From a virus, in IMG/VR virus record IMGVR_UViG_3300010885_004946, positions 1 through 30,789 of that record: a stretch of DNA of 30,789 nt. The stretch is one strand, 5' to 3'. Positions 11,401 through 18,796 of this stretch are shown piece by piece. The position numbers and the translations under genes are program-made. Position 1 is the first letter of the stretch. The number at the start of each line of letters is the position of its first letter. The notes beneath the pieces are model-generated. The model was not told the origin of the DNA. It worked only from the letters and a program-made list of their open reading frames with translations, and did no database searches.

Positions 11401-11698
11401 TTGTTTCGCATAAAACAATTGCCGCGTACATTGATTTATTGTTATTGGTTAATTGTACATCTATAATTGTACCATTAAAATAACTTTTACCATAAGCAAC
11501 TGGAATTTTATTATCTGTTGCTGGCGGAACTTGTATACGATTGCTGACAACACTTGTAGTTCCAGAACTTGGAGGTTGTTGGCTACCCGATACCCAACGC
11601 ATCAGACCAAAAGCCGCGGCTACACGGACTAGACTTTGGAAAACACCAGAGCCACTAGCCCATTCAAACATTCCACCTATAGCATCTAACCAACCCAT
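8459..11698 (-). CDS. Tail tip / host specificity protein, lambda gpJ-like (1079 aa)
   Basis: The N terminus (a short helix GLMRWVSGSQ, then NKIPVAYGKSYFNGTIID and YAAIVLCETTGNL) matches the start of gpJ-like tail-tip proteins of siphoviruses. The middle holds typical tip-protein segments (LRDQSNYVRADLSTAALDYNEPIN is within 20-25 residues of its catalytic-free core), then a fibronectin type III-like domain (about residues 505-600; TWYFKVRAANSQGTSAFSPA). The C-terminal third has two Ig-like domains of the SbsA type (about 765-885 and 905-1030). It lies downstream of tape measure and two small tip proteins, the usual order. SD AAGGAT precedes the ATG. Confidence 0.88.
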   Translation of the reverse strand: MGWLDAIGGMFEWASGSGVFQSLVRVAAAFGLMRWVSGSQQPPSSGTTSVVSNRIQVPPATDNKIPVAYGKSYFNGTIIDVQLTNNNKSMYAAIVLCETTGNLLSTGSASSITIDNIYLDNKKITFKSDGTTVDYVTDDTGVVDTNPSGLMGIYLYKGGSAYPMLPCQPGTTTPITGTVPNAAYTIMPGWDNTYNANNTIFAIVKLNYDQSKGQHNIPNLKFHVCNTMTLPGDCLYDYMTNGLYGANIPSGLINTSSVSALNTYSAQSVTYSPYSAQQRYTINGLISTSQKVLTNMDLIAASAASYITYDISSGQWAVLIQKVTAQSFTFNDSNILGQVNATGTALDTFYNSVEVQFPYAYLRDQSNYVRADLSTAALDYNEPINVLKVQYGLINNVVQATIIANILLRQSREDLVVVFKTDFSSYNLQVGDVFGLTNGTYGFTNKPFRVIKLVKTESETGELTIEVTGLAYDDNVYTVSNISSFIPTIGPGYSIPNLGAIATPIAPTLTSSTISSQPSITVTATIPTGVVTDMEFWASSDGTVYKFQGSTRNPNSGPFTSGTTTQFKTIELQTATWYFKVRAANSQGTSAFSPASAGLAYTYIQAPDVLPYSAPVVDSAGNSLTSGTGAKLALGALAFYVAGKINWGDIASKTADELASLFGISPDTVTQVKSAVNSVFNGSVSGGTGISVSNAGVVSINASIDALNDVDTSTTAPTTNQCLIWNGVNWVPGDCGTGTGGGGTGGGATPCFLTPVNYYPTVRSTYPDPLYDYKTDADNAPISGNYSIRFSADYAALSKGSGTASLYKSDGTLAGTVAASAAIIDKNIVSLPFSTRDLGVDYYILMPAGFVTNNGCLSPAILSPTTWKFHTGTASAYSVAGDPIKVALSTCSSSAVTLSKYITETLPNVAETTPHSKVYIQSNIGLVYNEAVVLQTTGTITIQTTGGSLFQTIDLSKNFSNAHTSELAWVSGNTLWINVTKDFDPGINYCLKMTSNCVKDVCGINGNTQIANTTTVAWITDNNGSTPSTNTGGGGTTVVASYDRAVTRGTGSANIVSNGSTVGTIPALSPNISLSTQDA

Positions 11699-11714
11699 AT
11701 ATTATCCTTAAATC

Positions 11715-12368
11715 TTATTGACTCATTGTTTGTGCAACCACAGGATTAATTGCCGCTGTTGGAGTTATACCACCAAAATCAAATACAGCATCTTGTAACA
11801 TGGCCACACGACTAAACGCATTATCTCCGGGAAACCAATAGTTTTCATCCGCTTGATTAGTTCTACGGCCACTTTCTTGTTTGTTCAATACTGCTAATGT
11901 ACTAGCGCAACTTAATGCAATAGTTGTTGTAACTGATTGAGTCTTTTGATCATTCCATTGTTCATCAATACTAAAATTGTTAACTACTCCAACAAATTCA
12001 AGCAATGGATTACCAGTAATGTTTAATAAATTACCTACACTATCAAAAAACGCACGGCGAATTTCTACAGGTGCCGCCTTGATAGGACTTTTAACAATAT
12101 CTGCCATATATTGGTTAGGAATACCACTTAGAGTAATAACCACATCGGCTTGACTTGATTTAAGTTCATTGGCCATTTGTGTAATACCCATTAGAGTACC
12201 TACAGCAGGATAAACATAATTATTACCATCACTTTCTCTAATGGTCACAGGTGTATTGTGATTACTAAAACGCACAATAATTTGACTGCCGCTTTCTGTA
12301 AACACAATGCGTACAAATGTTGCTTGTTGTAGGCTTTGATATCCGCTTAAATTTAAAGCTGTGGTCAT
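11715..12368 (-). CDS. Minor tail / tip protein, DUF1833-like (217 aa)
   Basis: The pattern VRIVFTESGSQIIVRFSNHNTPVTI near the start and IPNQYMADIVKSPIKAAPVEIRRAFF in the middle fits small siphovirus tip proteins annotated as DUF1833 or similar, which sit between the distal tail protein and gpJ. The C terminus (residues about 155-217) includes RRTNQADENYWFPGDNAF and is likely surface-exposed. No lysozyme or NlpC/P60 catalytic motif is visible. The start overlaps the stop of the 194-aa gene (ATGA). Role in building the tip complex is inferred from position and the family resemblance. Confidence 0.75.
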   Translation of the reverse strand: MTTALNLSGYQSLQQATFVRIVFTESGSQIIVRFSNHNTPVTIRESDGNNYVYPAVGTLMGITQMANELKSSQADVVITLSGIPNQYMADIVKSPIKAAPVEIRRAFFDSVGNLLNITGNPLLEFVGVVNNFSIDEQWNDQKTQSVTTTIALSCASTLAVLNKQESGRRTNQADENYWFPGDNAFSRVAMLQDAVFDFGGITPTAAINPVVAQTMSQ

Positions 12369-12949
12369 AGTAAACTCTCAACAAATACAAATGGGCCAGT
12401 CCATTGAATAATATTACCTGGAGTAATTTTATAATCAGGAATTTGAATACAGATTAATTTAAATGAACAAGCAGATCCTACAGTAAGACTATAAGTGCCA
12501 CTAGCTTCTAATACAGGACGATTTAGTACTGCATTGGTAGCAGTCACATCACCGTATACAGAATAAACCCTAGGTTGTCCAGTTAACTGTACAATATCAC
12601 CGCTTTTTAATTTGGTTCCACTACCACCACTAACAGTTGCTAGGTTAGAGCCTTGAGTAACAGTCATTGTTGTTGGTGCAACTGTACCTTGGTAAGCAAA
12701 TAAACTAAAATGACTAAAATTTGCGTAAAATGCAGTTAGTCTATCTAAGTTATCTATTGTTTCAATATAGCTTCTAACACTAGTATCATTGTATCTTAAT
12801 CCACTGCTTGGGGTTACTGTAAAACGCCAAATAACTCCGCCGCGACTTAATGAACGAACTGTTTGATCTCGTGCTATTGTTGTTGCGACAACGCCGCGTT
12901 TATTAATCTGAATATCTTCAGCATTGTCTATAATCCATTGGAAACTCAT
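12365..12949 (-). CDS. Putative distal tail / tip protein (194 aa)
   Basis: The protein is beta-rich, begins MSFQWIIDNAEDIQINKRG, and has a middle segment TQGSNLATVSGGSGTKLKSGDIVQLTGQPRVY that looks like an inserted beta-barrel module. It sits between tape measure and the DUF1833-like protein, where the distal tail protein of siphoviruses is normally encoded. ATG overlaps the tape measure stop (TAATG). I am confident it is a tail-tip component by order; the exact equivalent (distal tail protein or gpM/gpL type) is not settled. Confidence 0.75.
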   Translation of the reverse strand: MSFQWIIDNAEDIQINKRGVVATTIARDQTVRSLSRGGVIWRFTVTPSSGLRYNDTSVRSYIETIDNLDRLTAFYANFSHFSLFAYQGTVAPTTMTVTQGSNLATVSGGSGTKLKSGDIVQLTGQPRVYSVYGDVTATNAVLNRPVLEASGTYSLTVGSACSFKLICIQIPDYKITPGNIIQWTGPFVFVESLL

Positions 12950-15303
12950 TATCTAAATCCTCCGCCCGGAATCATATTTTGTCCGCGCAATGTTACTGCA
13001 TAAATGAAGCTAGGGTCTTGAGCAACCATCTGTTGGAAACTACGAGCATCAACAGCATTAATATTGTATGTCACATTAGTTCCCATAGCACCATTTGGAG
13101 TTACTGTTTTACCAGCGGCTCCACTAATAATTTCAGGACCGCGCTCGCCAACAAGTACAGGATTATTAGTTGGGATAACACCACCATCGGCAAATCCAAG
13201 CAATTTTCCTAACCCACCAAACAAACTGCCGCCGCCTTGTGTGCCACCAGTCATACCACCTGCTGAGAATAAATTGGCAAATAGCTGTTTGATTTGACTG
13301 CGTAGGATATCTTCTGCTATACTTTGTAATAATTGGTCAAAACTTAGTTTACCTGTCTTGGCAAAATTAACAATTACATCTTCCATGCCTTTGGTTGCAT
13401 CATCGAATAGTTTTTTGGCAGTACTAGCACCATCTTGTGCATCTTGTTTATATTGATTAAACGCCAATTTCCAACCATTGCTCCAATCTCTACTTGCTTC
13501 AATTTCAGATTTGGTTGCTTCGAGTACAACTTCTTGTTTTTCTTTGATACCTTTGATAGTATCTTGTAGTACCTTATCTGCTTTTAAATCATCATCTGTA
13601 GTTTGAGAACCTAATTGAGCACGACGCTTTTCAGTTGCCAATTTAATGTATTCATTAGTTTGTTTTTGTACATTGGCAATTTTCTTTTGATCACTAGACA
13701 TTGTCATTTCATCAATATTAATTTGAATATCAGCAAGTGTCTTTTGGATTTTGATTTGGTCTTCTTTTAACAATAATGCCATTTGATCAGCATCATTATT
13801 TTTAGCCTTCATTGCGGCAGCTTCTCCTGCGGCAGTAGTATACCCTTTTTGGGCGGCAGTTAAATCAGCAATAGCTTTCTTTAAAGTTCCTTGAGTATAG
13901 TATGCATCGGTTTCTGGACGGGCGGCTTGAGCTTCTTTTAATTTGGCCTGTAATTCGCCTATCTTTTTAGCAAATTCATCACGAACACGAAGCTCTTCAT
14001 CCATTTTAGCTTTAGCTTCATTGCTCATGCCAGCTGTTGAATCTTTGGCTTTTAAATCATCAATTTGTCTTTGGATATTTTCTTTGAATAGTCTTGTTTG
14101 CTCTTTGATAGCCTCATTCATATGGGCATATTGAGTATAGACTTCTTGTCCGCTAGTTGATCGTTTATTATTTAGGTCAACTTCTTTCTTAGCTTCTTCA
14201 TTACGGGCTTGGTTGGCTTTGGTGCTATCTTCGATAATTTTATTCATCGCGGCTTCAACACCAAAAAATACAGCCAAGCCGGCTACAACTTTAAGTACAA
14301 GGTTAAGCAATGCACCTAGTCCGGTAGCATTGGCCGCAATTGCTTCTGCAATACTAAATTCTTTAAGTGCAATAGCGGCAGCTCTAACAGCAGTTGCCAT
14401 TTCAACAAAAGCTACACCATAAGCAACAATCTTAGCGGCAAAATTAAATGCAATTACGGCAGCAATAGTAGCAACAACATCTTTAAAAATTCTTTGGAAT
14501 TCTTGAACACTAACAGTTGCATCGCCCATTGCTTTAAAGATTGGTTGGAATACACTCAATACAGCAATTTTAAAATTCTGTAGATCTTGCATTAATGAAC
14601 GATATGCTTTACCAGCATCATCTAATACAGGACCAAATTCATCAAACTTATCTTTAGTCTGTTCAAATTGTTTAGCAACTTCAGTTAATGGAATACCGCG
14701 GAAACTTCTAGATAATAATTCAACTTCAATACGGTTACGCTCAGCACTAGGTGGTAATGCCGCTAGAGCATTTAATGTTTCTTTGAATAAAGTTGGATCA
14801 TCTTTATCTTTAAGATCTTTTAAGCTAATTCCAATGCGTTCAAAAGCATATTGTTGAGCAAGGCCGCCTTGACGGGCTTGGTCAAGTTTCATATAGAACA
14901 TTTCAATACCGCGGCTAGCGGCCTGTGCTGTTCCACCTGCTTGCATTGTGGCTGCTTGGAAAGCTACTAATTCACTTGTTGTAAAATTAATAGCACGGGC
15001 AGTCATAGTAATATTATTTGCCCAATCCATCCAATTTAATAATTGTTTGGCAGCATATAAACTTACTAATTGGTTCTTTAACTGAGAAACACCTTTGTCT
15101 AAATCATCAAAAGCATCTTTGGCTTTTTTAGATTCCTGTGCAATACCTTTCATGGCAGTTGTTGCTGAACCATTTAAGTTTTGGAACATCTGTTGTGTTC
15201 CAATGGTTTGTTTACCTAATTCTCCTAAACGAGATCGTGCTTCATCAAGTGCCTTATTCAGGTCACTAGCATCACCACCTAAGGTAAAATTTAAATCTGC
15301 CAT
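12949..15303 (-). CDS. Tail tape measure protein (784 aa)
   Basis: The protein starts MADLNFTLGGDASDLNKALDEAR, the standard opening of tape measure proteins, and is dominated by Ala/Lys/Gln/Glu-rich helices. A hydrophobic section (about residues 275-360) contains possible membrane-inserting helices (VVATIAAVIAFNFAAKIVAYG, LVLKVVAGLAVFFGV). The C terminus is Gly-rich, with the GGVIPTNNPVLVGERGPEII pattern typical of this family. At the usual 1.5 Angstrom per residue the tail would be close to 120 nm. Upstream lies the gp10-like gene one base away; downstream the tip genes. Confidence 0.95.
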   Translation of the reverse strand: MADLNFTLGGDASDLNKALDEARSRLGELGKQTIGTQQMFQNLNGSATTAMKGIAQESKKAKDAFDDLDKGVSQLKNQLVSLYAAKQLLNWMDWANNITMTARAINFTTSELVAFQAATMQAGGTAQAASRGIEMFYMKLDQARQGGLAQQYAFERIGISLKDLKDKDDPTLFKETLNALAALPPSAERNRIEVELLSRSFRGIPLTEVAKQFEQTKDKFDEFGPVLDDAGKAYRSLMQDLQNFKIAVLSVFQPIFKAMGDATVSVQEFQRIFKDVVATIAAVIAFNFAAKIVAYGVAFVEMATAVRAAAIALKEFSIAEAIAANATGLGALLNLVLKVVAGLAVFFGVEAAMNKIIEDSTKANQARNEEAKKEVDLNNKRSTSGQEVYTQYAHMNEAIKEQTRLFKENIQRQIDDLKAKDSTAGMSNEAKAKMDEELRVRDEFAKKIGELQAKLKEAQAARPETDAYYTQGTLKKAIADLTAAQKGYTTAAGEAAAMKAKNNDADQMALLLKEDQIKIQKTLADIQINIDEMTMSSDQKKIANVQKQTNEYIKLATEKRRAQLGSQTTDDDLKADKVLQDTIKGIKEKQEVVLEATKSEIEASRDWSNGWKLAFNQYKQDAQDGASTAKKLFDDATKGMEDVIVNFAKTGKLSFDQLLQSIAEDILRSQIKQLFANLFSAGGMTGGTQGGGSLFGGLGKLLGFADGGVIPTNNPVLVGERGPEIISGAAGKTVTPNGAMGTNVTYNINAVDARSFQQMVAQDPSFIYAVTLRGQNMIPGGGFR

Positions 15304-15304
15304 C

Positions 15305-15640
15305 TTATTTTGCTCCCATTATCCTTTGTGCTAATGCTTTAGCTAAGTTCTTCATGAAGAATTGTTTTGTAGGTTCCGACATACCGTATGGAGCTTGCTT
15401 ACTTCCTCGCATTCTACCATTAGAAAATACACGACCATTATCTAATACTTTGGCATATGGATAATTTGCATTAATTACATTGCCGGATAAAGTTGTTTGA
15501 CTTCGGGCATTTCCAGTATCTTTAGGTGTAATTTGTTTAAAATATTGAAAAGTAGAAGGCATAATTTGAGGGACTAATTGTTTTAATCCTTGTAATTTCC
15601 GATCAATTAGTGTTACATCTAAATCGAATTTAAAACTCAT
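15305..15640 (-). CDS. HK97 gp10-like tail/neck protein (111 aa)
   Basis: The sequence TPKDTGNARSQTTLSGNVINANYPYAKVLDNG matches the DTG ... YA..L(E)xG signature of the HK97 gp10-like family, small proteins that complete the tail or the head-tail joint. The C terminus is helical and basic. Unusually for the family, it lies between the tail chaperones and the tape measure rather than beside the connector genes. It ends one base before the tape measure ATG, so the two are cotranslated. Confidence 0.72.
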   Translation of the reverse strand: MSFKFDLDVTLIDRKLQGLKQLVPQIMPSTFQYFKQITPKDTGNARSQTTLSGNVINANYPYAKVLDNGRVFSNGRMRGSKQAPYGMSEPTKQFFMKNLAKALAQRIMGAK

Positions 15641-15648
15641 ATTAGCTC

Positions 15649-15891
15649 CTATTTGTCATTCTTTGCTCGTTCAAGCATTTTCAACATTTCTGCTTCATTT
15701 GGGCGGGAAGCTGAACTTGCCTCCCCATTTGCTCGCTCATTTTGATGTTTGTTCCAACGACTACTAACATCAAGAACATACAAATCTAAAGTTGTAGCAT
15801 TATCTAATGCATAACTTGGAAGGCAATTGTATCTATGGGCAAGGTTATCCAGCGTAATTGCTAGCATAACCTCTTTGTCATCCCAATTCAA
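15649..15891 (-). CDS. T-like extension of the tail assembly chaperone, made by -1 frameshift
   Basis: This frame has no convincing start of its own: the only initiation codon near its 5' end is TTG and no Shine-Dalgarno site precedes it. It stays open upstream as far as the slippery heptamer (15906-15912) at the end of the 100-aa gene. A -1 slip there continues through VIGGEL into NWDDKEVMLAITLDN, giving a fusion of about 185 aa, like lambda gpGT. The domain is helical and acidic to basic, ending in an NEAEMLKMLERAK helix. In lambda the T part binds the tail tube protein during assembly. Confidence 0.75.
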   Translation of the reverse strand: MNWDDKEVMLAITLDNLAHRYNCLPSYALDNATTLDLYVLDVSSRWNKHQNERANGEASSASRPNEAEMLKMLERAKNDK

Positions 15892-15902
15892 CTCCCCGCC
15901 AA

Positions 15903-16205
15903 TTACTTTCCCAAACGGCCTACAATTAATGTTACTGCTTTCATCATGACAGGAGCTGGAAGACTTACATCATCCGTAATAATTTCTTTACCATTGTCAT
16001 CAAGTATGAGTCTGCGAACAACATTAATCATTTCGCTATTATCTTCGCCTTGTGTGGCGGCTAATTTCATAAATGTATGCAATGGTTGGCGATCCCAAGT
16101 CCAGAACTCAATAGGTTCTCCATTGCCGTATTCAGCTACAATAGCCTCATCGGTAATTTCTAATTTAATCAGTTGGGGTTTTGCCGCTAGTTGTGATAAT
16201 TTCAT
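15903..16205 (-). CDS. Tail assembly chaperone, lambda gpG-like (100 aa)
   Basis: The gene follows the tail tube region and precedes the tape measure, where gpG-type chaperones lie. The protein begins MKLSQLAAKPQLIKLEITDEAIVAEYG, like other tail chaperones, and ends GRLGK with the stop immediately after the slippery site. It is expected to coat the tape measure protein and recruit tube subunits; it is normally absent from the virion. The ATG overlaps the stop of the 59-aa gene upstream (ATGA). Confidence 0.8.
   Translation of the reverse strand: MKLSQLAAKPQLIKLEITDEAIVAEYGNGEPIEFWTWDRQPLHTFMKLAATQGEDNSEMINVVRRLILDDNGKEIITDDVSLPAPVMMKAVTLIVGRLGK
15906..15912 (-). other. Programmed -1 ribosomal frameshift site, GGGAAAG
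   Basis: Read on the minus strand in the frame of the 100-aa chaperone, the last codons are TTG GGA AAG TAA. This places the heptamer G-GGA-AAG exactly in the phase needed for a -1 slip, and it is the same heptamer used by phage lambda G-T. After slipping, translation avoids the TAA and continues into the 80-aa frame. The agreement of position, phase and gene order makes chance unlikely. Confidence 0.85.
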
Positions 16206-16381
16206 CTTTTAATCTCCTGTCTATTAATCAATTCATTTGCTAACACTAGTAGGAATGATATCCTACCGTTAACTTTTTCTAAATCTTTTTTAGCGCAACG
16301 CAACTCATTGGCTGCCTTGGCTATCTCTGGAATTAAAGTATCCAGTAAATCCTTTTCCGTCTTGGTATCTAAGACATCCAT
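16202..16381 (-). CDS. Small coiled-coil protein upstream of the tail chaperone (59 aa)
   Basis: The protein is almost wholly helical (ELRCAKKDLEKVNGRISFLLVLANELI) with a likely coiled coil. An ATG 15 bases upstream (16396) falls inside the Shine-Dalgarno region; GAGGAG at the normal distance selects the ATG at 16381 (MDVLDTKTEK). It is the first gene after a terminator and a TAAATA element, and its stop overlaps the chaperone start. No family recognised; probably a tail-assembly accessory. Confidence 0.65.
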   Translation of the reverse strand: MDVLDTKTEKDLLDTLIPEIAKAANELRCAKKDLEKVNGRISFLLVLANELINRQEIKR

Positions 16382-16399
16382 AAATCTTCTCCTCATTCA

Positions 16400-16407
16400 T
16401 ATTTATT
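16400..16407 (-). promoter_or_regulatory. TAAATA promoter-like element of the tail operon
   Basis: The minus strand reads AATAAATA, one base from the T4 late promoter consensus TATAAATA. It lies between a minus-strand terminator and the Shine-Dalgarno site of the 59-aa gene, so it is well placed to start the tail transcript. Confidence 0.5.
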
Positions 16408-16411
16408 GTAG

Positions 16412-16440
16412 AAACAAAATAAGGGCTATAAAAGCCCTTA
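16412..16440 (-). terminator. Rho-independent terminator after the tail tube gene
   Basis: TAAGGGCT (16420-16427) pairs with AGCCCTTA (16433-16440) with a five-base loop; on the minus strand it is followed by TTTTGTTT. It would end, or attenuate, transcription coming from the head operon and isolate the tail operon. Confidence 0.8.
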
Positions 16441-16459
16441 TCTTGCAATCTAAAACAGA

Positions 16460-16969
16460 TTAACTTACTGTACCGCCAGTTTGTGTCACGGTGTACTCGC
16501 CTACAACAGCGATATTGCATGGTGTTACCCATACAGGTGCTGTAGCAGAAATAGTTGGTGACAAACCAGTGATATAGCCTTGACCTAAGATCAAGTAGTC
16601 GTTAGTCGTACTGGTCAAGTCTTGCACTTTGATTTGGAATGCAATTTTAACCTTGTTACGGCTTAAGCCCATAATACCTTGAGCGGCTACTGTGTCAGTC
16701 TGAACTGAACCCACAGTTGTTCCGAAGAAAGTAGCTGGGTCTACAACTAAGTTCATTGTTACTTCGTTAGTTGCAGTGGTTGGTACTTGGAGTTTGGCTG
16801 AAGCATCTAATTGTGACCAAACATGGACATCATTAGCATTCTTTACAGTCATATCCATAAGTGCTGGGATACTTAATGGTGATCCCCCTAGTGTTGTAGT
16901 GCCTGTAGACACATCGATTTTCAATGTTATCTGACTAGCACTACCAGGACCTGGATTAATATAACTCAT
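16460..16969 (-). CDS. Major tail tube protein (169 aa)
   Basis: A beta-rich protein without long helices, beginning MSYINPGPGSASQITLKIDVSTGTTT, followed by WSQLDASAKLQVPTTATNEVTMNLVVD and ending in a second beta block (GEYTVTQTGGTVS). Length and place (after the tail terminator-like gene, before the chaperones) fit the tube protein of siphoviruses. AAGGA Shine-Dalgarno site. It is followed by a terminator, consistent with high expression from the head operon. The call rests on gene order and composition. Confidence 0.75.
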   Translation of the reverse strand: MSYINPGPGSASQITLKIDVSTGTTTLGGSPLSIPALMDMTVKNANDVHVWSQLDASAKLQVPTTATNEVTMNLVVDPATFFGTTVGSVQTDTVAAQGIMGLSRNKVKIAFQIKVQDLTSTTNDYLILGQGYITGLSPTISATAPVWVTPCNIAVVGEYTVTQTGGTVS

Positions 16970-16978
16970 TTTTTTTCC

Positions 16979-17389
16979 TTATAGTGGTATTAATTTTACG
17001 AAATGAAACTCAAACTCTGTAACTAATGCATCTTCCATAAAATGTGTTCTAACATCACACAGTCTCTGAATAACAGCTTGGTTATTCAATTCAGGTGTAA
17101 GTCTTGCATCTTTTATGGTCTGCACAATAGTTTCATAATTTGGAATCGGCTGTTTTGCATCAGTAATTAAGAACGCACGGATATTAGTATGTTCATTGGT
17201 TGCTCCGCTACCATCTAATGCGTTTAACGCAGTTTCTTGGTTAACTTGATCAACATCAACATAGATATGTTTCTTATTCTTAAAGTAAATGGGATTACCA
17301 TCGGTTGAATACGGAAGGTGCTCCGCGACAATAGCAGGAGTTAGACTCCTTTTATTGAGATTCAAATAGTTAACAATAGCTGTTCTCAT
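16979..17389 (-). CDS. Putative tail terminator / minor tail protein (136 aa)
   Basis: The protein begins with a helix (TAIVNYLNLN) and mixed alpha/beta sequence, with the C-terminal strand pattern VTEFEFHFVKLIPL typical of tail terminator-like proteins. It lies between the connector and the tube gene, the normal place for a gpU-like protein that closes the tail tube at the head. ATG overlaps the upstream stop (ATGA). No sequence motif is specific enough to prove the role. Confidence 0.6.
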   Translation of the reverse strand: MRTAIVNYLNLNKRSLTPAIVAEHLPYSTDGNPIYFKNKKHIYVDVDQVNQETALNALDGSGATNEHTNIRAFLITDAKQPIPNYETIVQTIKDARLTPELNNQAVIQRLCDVRTHFMEDALVTEFEFHFVKLIPL

Positions 17390-17898
17390 CTTACTCTATG
17401 AAGTCTAAAATTACCTGGACGCTTTTCAGTCTTGGCAACATTTCCATCTGCATTAACATCATACCAATCTCCGTTATTGATTAACTCAGTAAACAGTAAT
17501 TGATACTTTGCTTGATAGAAACCAATCTTATGACGCTCTGCATTATCTTCTTTGCTAAAATCAGCGATCTTAGGTAGGATATAATAATACATTGCATAGA
17601 ACACACACAAATCAATAAAGTCTGTTTGTCTTGCTATGATAAGTTTGGGATTAACATCTGGAACATCATCAGCATTAACGAAACTAGGATTCAGAGTGGT
17701 AGCTAGGTATAAATCTCTCCACCAGTCTGAATACTTGATTTGCGTTAGAATGCGTCCTGTTGCTTTGATTAAAAGCTCCTCTATGACATCATCCGTGAGG
17801 CCTTCGTTGTTTTCAAACAATCGCTGGTCAGCATCAAGAACATCCTGATACTCAGCGAAGCTGATTACATTACTGGAATTGTCAGTTATGAAGGCCAT
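17386..17898 (-). CDS. Putative head-tail connector / adaptor (170 aa)
   Basis: Mostly helical, with segments DDVIEELLIKATGRILTQIKYSDWWR and DFIDLCVFYAMYYYILPKI resembling the bundled helices of connector proteins of the gp6/gp15 type. It directly follows the major capsid gene and precedes the terminator-like gene. The protein would form the ring beneath the portal. Confidence comes from gene order and helical character. Confidence 0.65.
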   Translation of the reverse strand: MAFITDNSSNVISFAEYQDVLDADQRLFENNEGLTDDVIEELLIKATGRILTQIKYSDWWRDLYLATTLNPSFVNADDVPDVNPKLIIARQTDFIDLCVFYAMYYYILPKIADFSKEDNAERHKIGFYQAKYQLLFTELINNGDWYDVNADGNVAKTEKRPGNFRLHRVR

Positions 17899-17909
17899 CT
17901 CGTTGCCTA

Positions 17910-18779
17910 TTAGTTGATTTGGTTGTCAGCAGTGATACGAACACCATGTAGTACATTCAATGTTGTAGCACCTGCAACAGCTTTCAATACTACATCAGTA
18001 GCACGAGCCGCTGGCAAATACAATGTGTTCATGTCAATTGAACCACGCATAGCGTGACCAAATGCTGTCTTAGCAAATACAGCGTTAATACTATCTGTAC
18101 CACTAGTAGCAACTAAAGCACTTTCGTAAATCTCAACACCAGCAACTGTGCCAATGTAGAAACCACGCAATACATCGTTACCTAAGTCACTTGGATTAAT
18201 CAAGCCAGTTGCACCAGCGTAAGGAATAGTTGCAGTTAGGTTCTTCTTCAAGTTGTAAGCAGCCGCTGGGCTTACTACAGCATAGAAAGGACCTGTCAAA
18301 CGAGCTTGACGCAATGTAGCGGCTGCTTTCAAAATGTCAGCAACAACTAATTCGTGTCCTGAACCGCCTAGGTCATCATAGTAATTTAATGATGCAAACT
18401 GGCTGAACACTTGCTTGTCTAATGACTCAGCAATAGCACGACCTGATTGGTCACCGATCTGTGCGAATACATCGCTGTATGCGCTGTCACGGATCATATC
18501 AGTGATTTGGTGATACACAACATGCTCGCCCAATGTGATTGTAGCGGCGTTTGTGTTTGTTTGTTTAGCTGTACTTCCTGCTTCATCAGCAATTAGGTCA
18601 GCAACAACACGATCCCATACTGGAACTTGTAAGTTCTTACCAGTGTGGATTGGAGCGTCAAAAACTGTTACTAGTTGACGAGCTACGCTTGTCTCGTACG
18701 CTTGGTATTGAGCCTGAGTAACCAGGTTTGCAAATAATTCACTATTAAGCGAGGTATTTGTATTTGATGGATATGACAT
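17910..18779 (-). CDS. Major capsid protein, HK97 fold (289 aa)
   Basis: The opening MSYPSNTNTSLNSELFANLVTQAQYQAYE, then HTGKNLQVPVWD, GEHVVYHQITDMIRDSAYSD, and DILKAAATLRQARLTGPFYAVVSPAAAYNLKKN in the middle are typical of compact HK97-fold capsid proteins. The C terminus includes VAGVEIYESALVA and AFGHAMRGSIDMNTLYLPAARATDVVLKAVAG. It follows the scaffold gene and has a strong AAAGGAA Shine-Dalgarno site, as expected for the most abundant virion protein. No prohead protease is seen, so maturation may occur without cleavage. Confidence 0.9.
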   Translation of the reverse strand: MSYPSNTNTSLNSELFANLVTQAQYQAYETSVARQLVTVFDAPIHTGKNLQVPVWDRVVADLIADEAGSTAKQTNTNAATITLGEHVVYHQITDMIRDSAYSDVFAQIGDQSGRAIAESLDKQVFSQFASLNYYDDLGGSGHELVVADILKAAATLRQARLTGPFYAVVSPAAAYNLKKNLTATIPYAGATGLINPSDLGNDVLRGFYIGTVAGVEIYESALVATSGTDSINAVFAKTAFGHAMRGSIDMNTLYLPAARATDVVLKAVAGATTLNVLHGVRITADNQIN

Positions 18780-18796
18780 TTTAATGTTCCTTTAAT

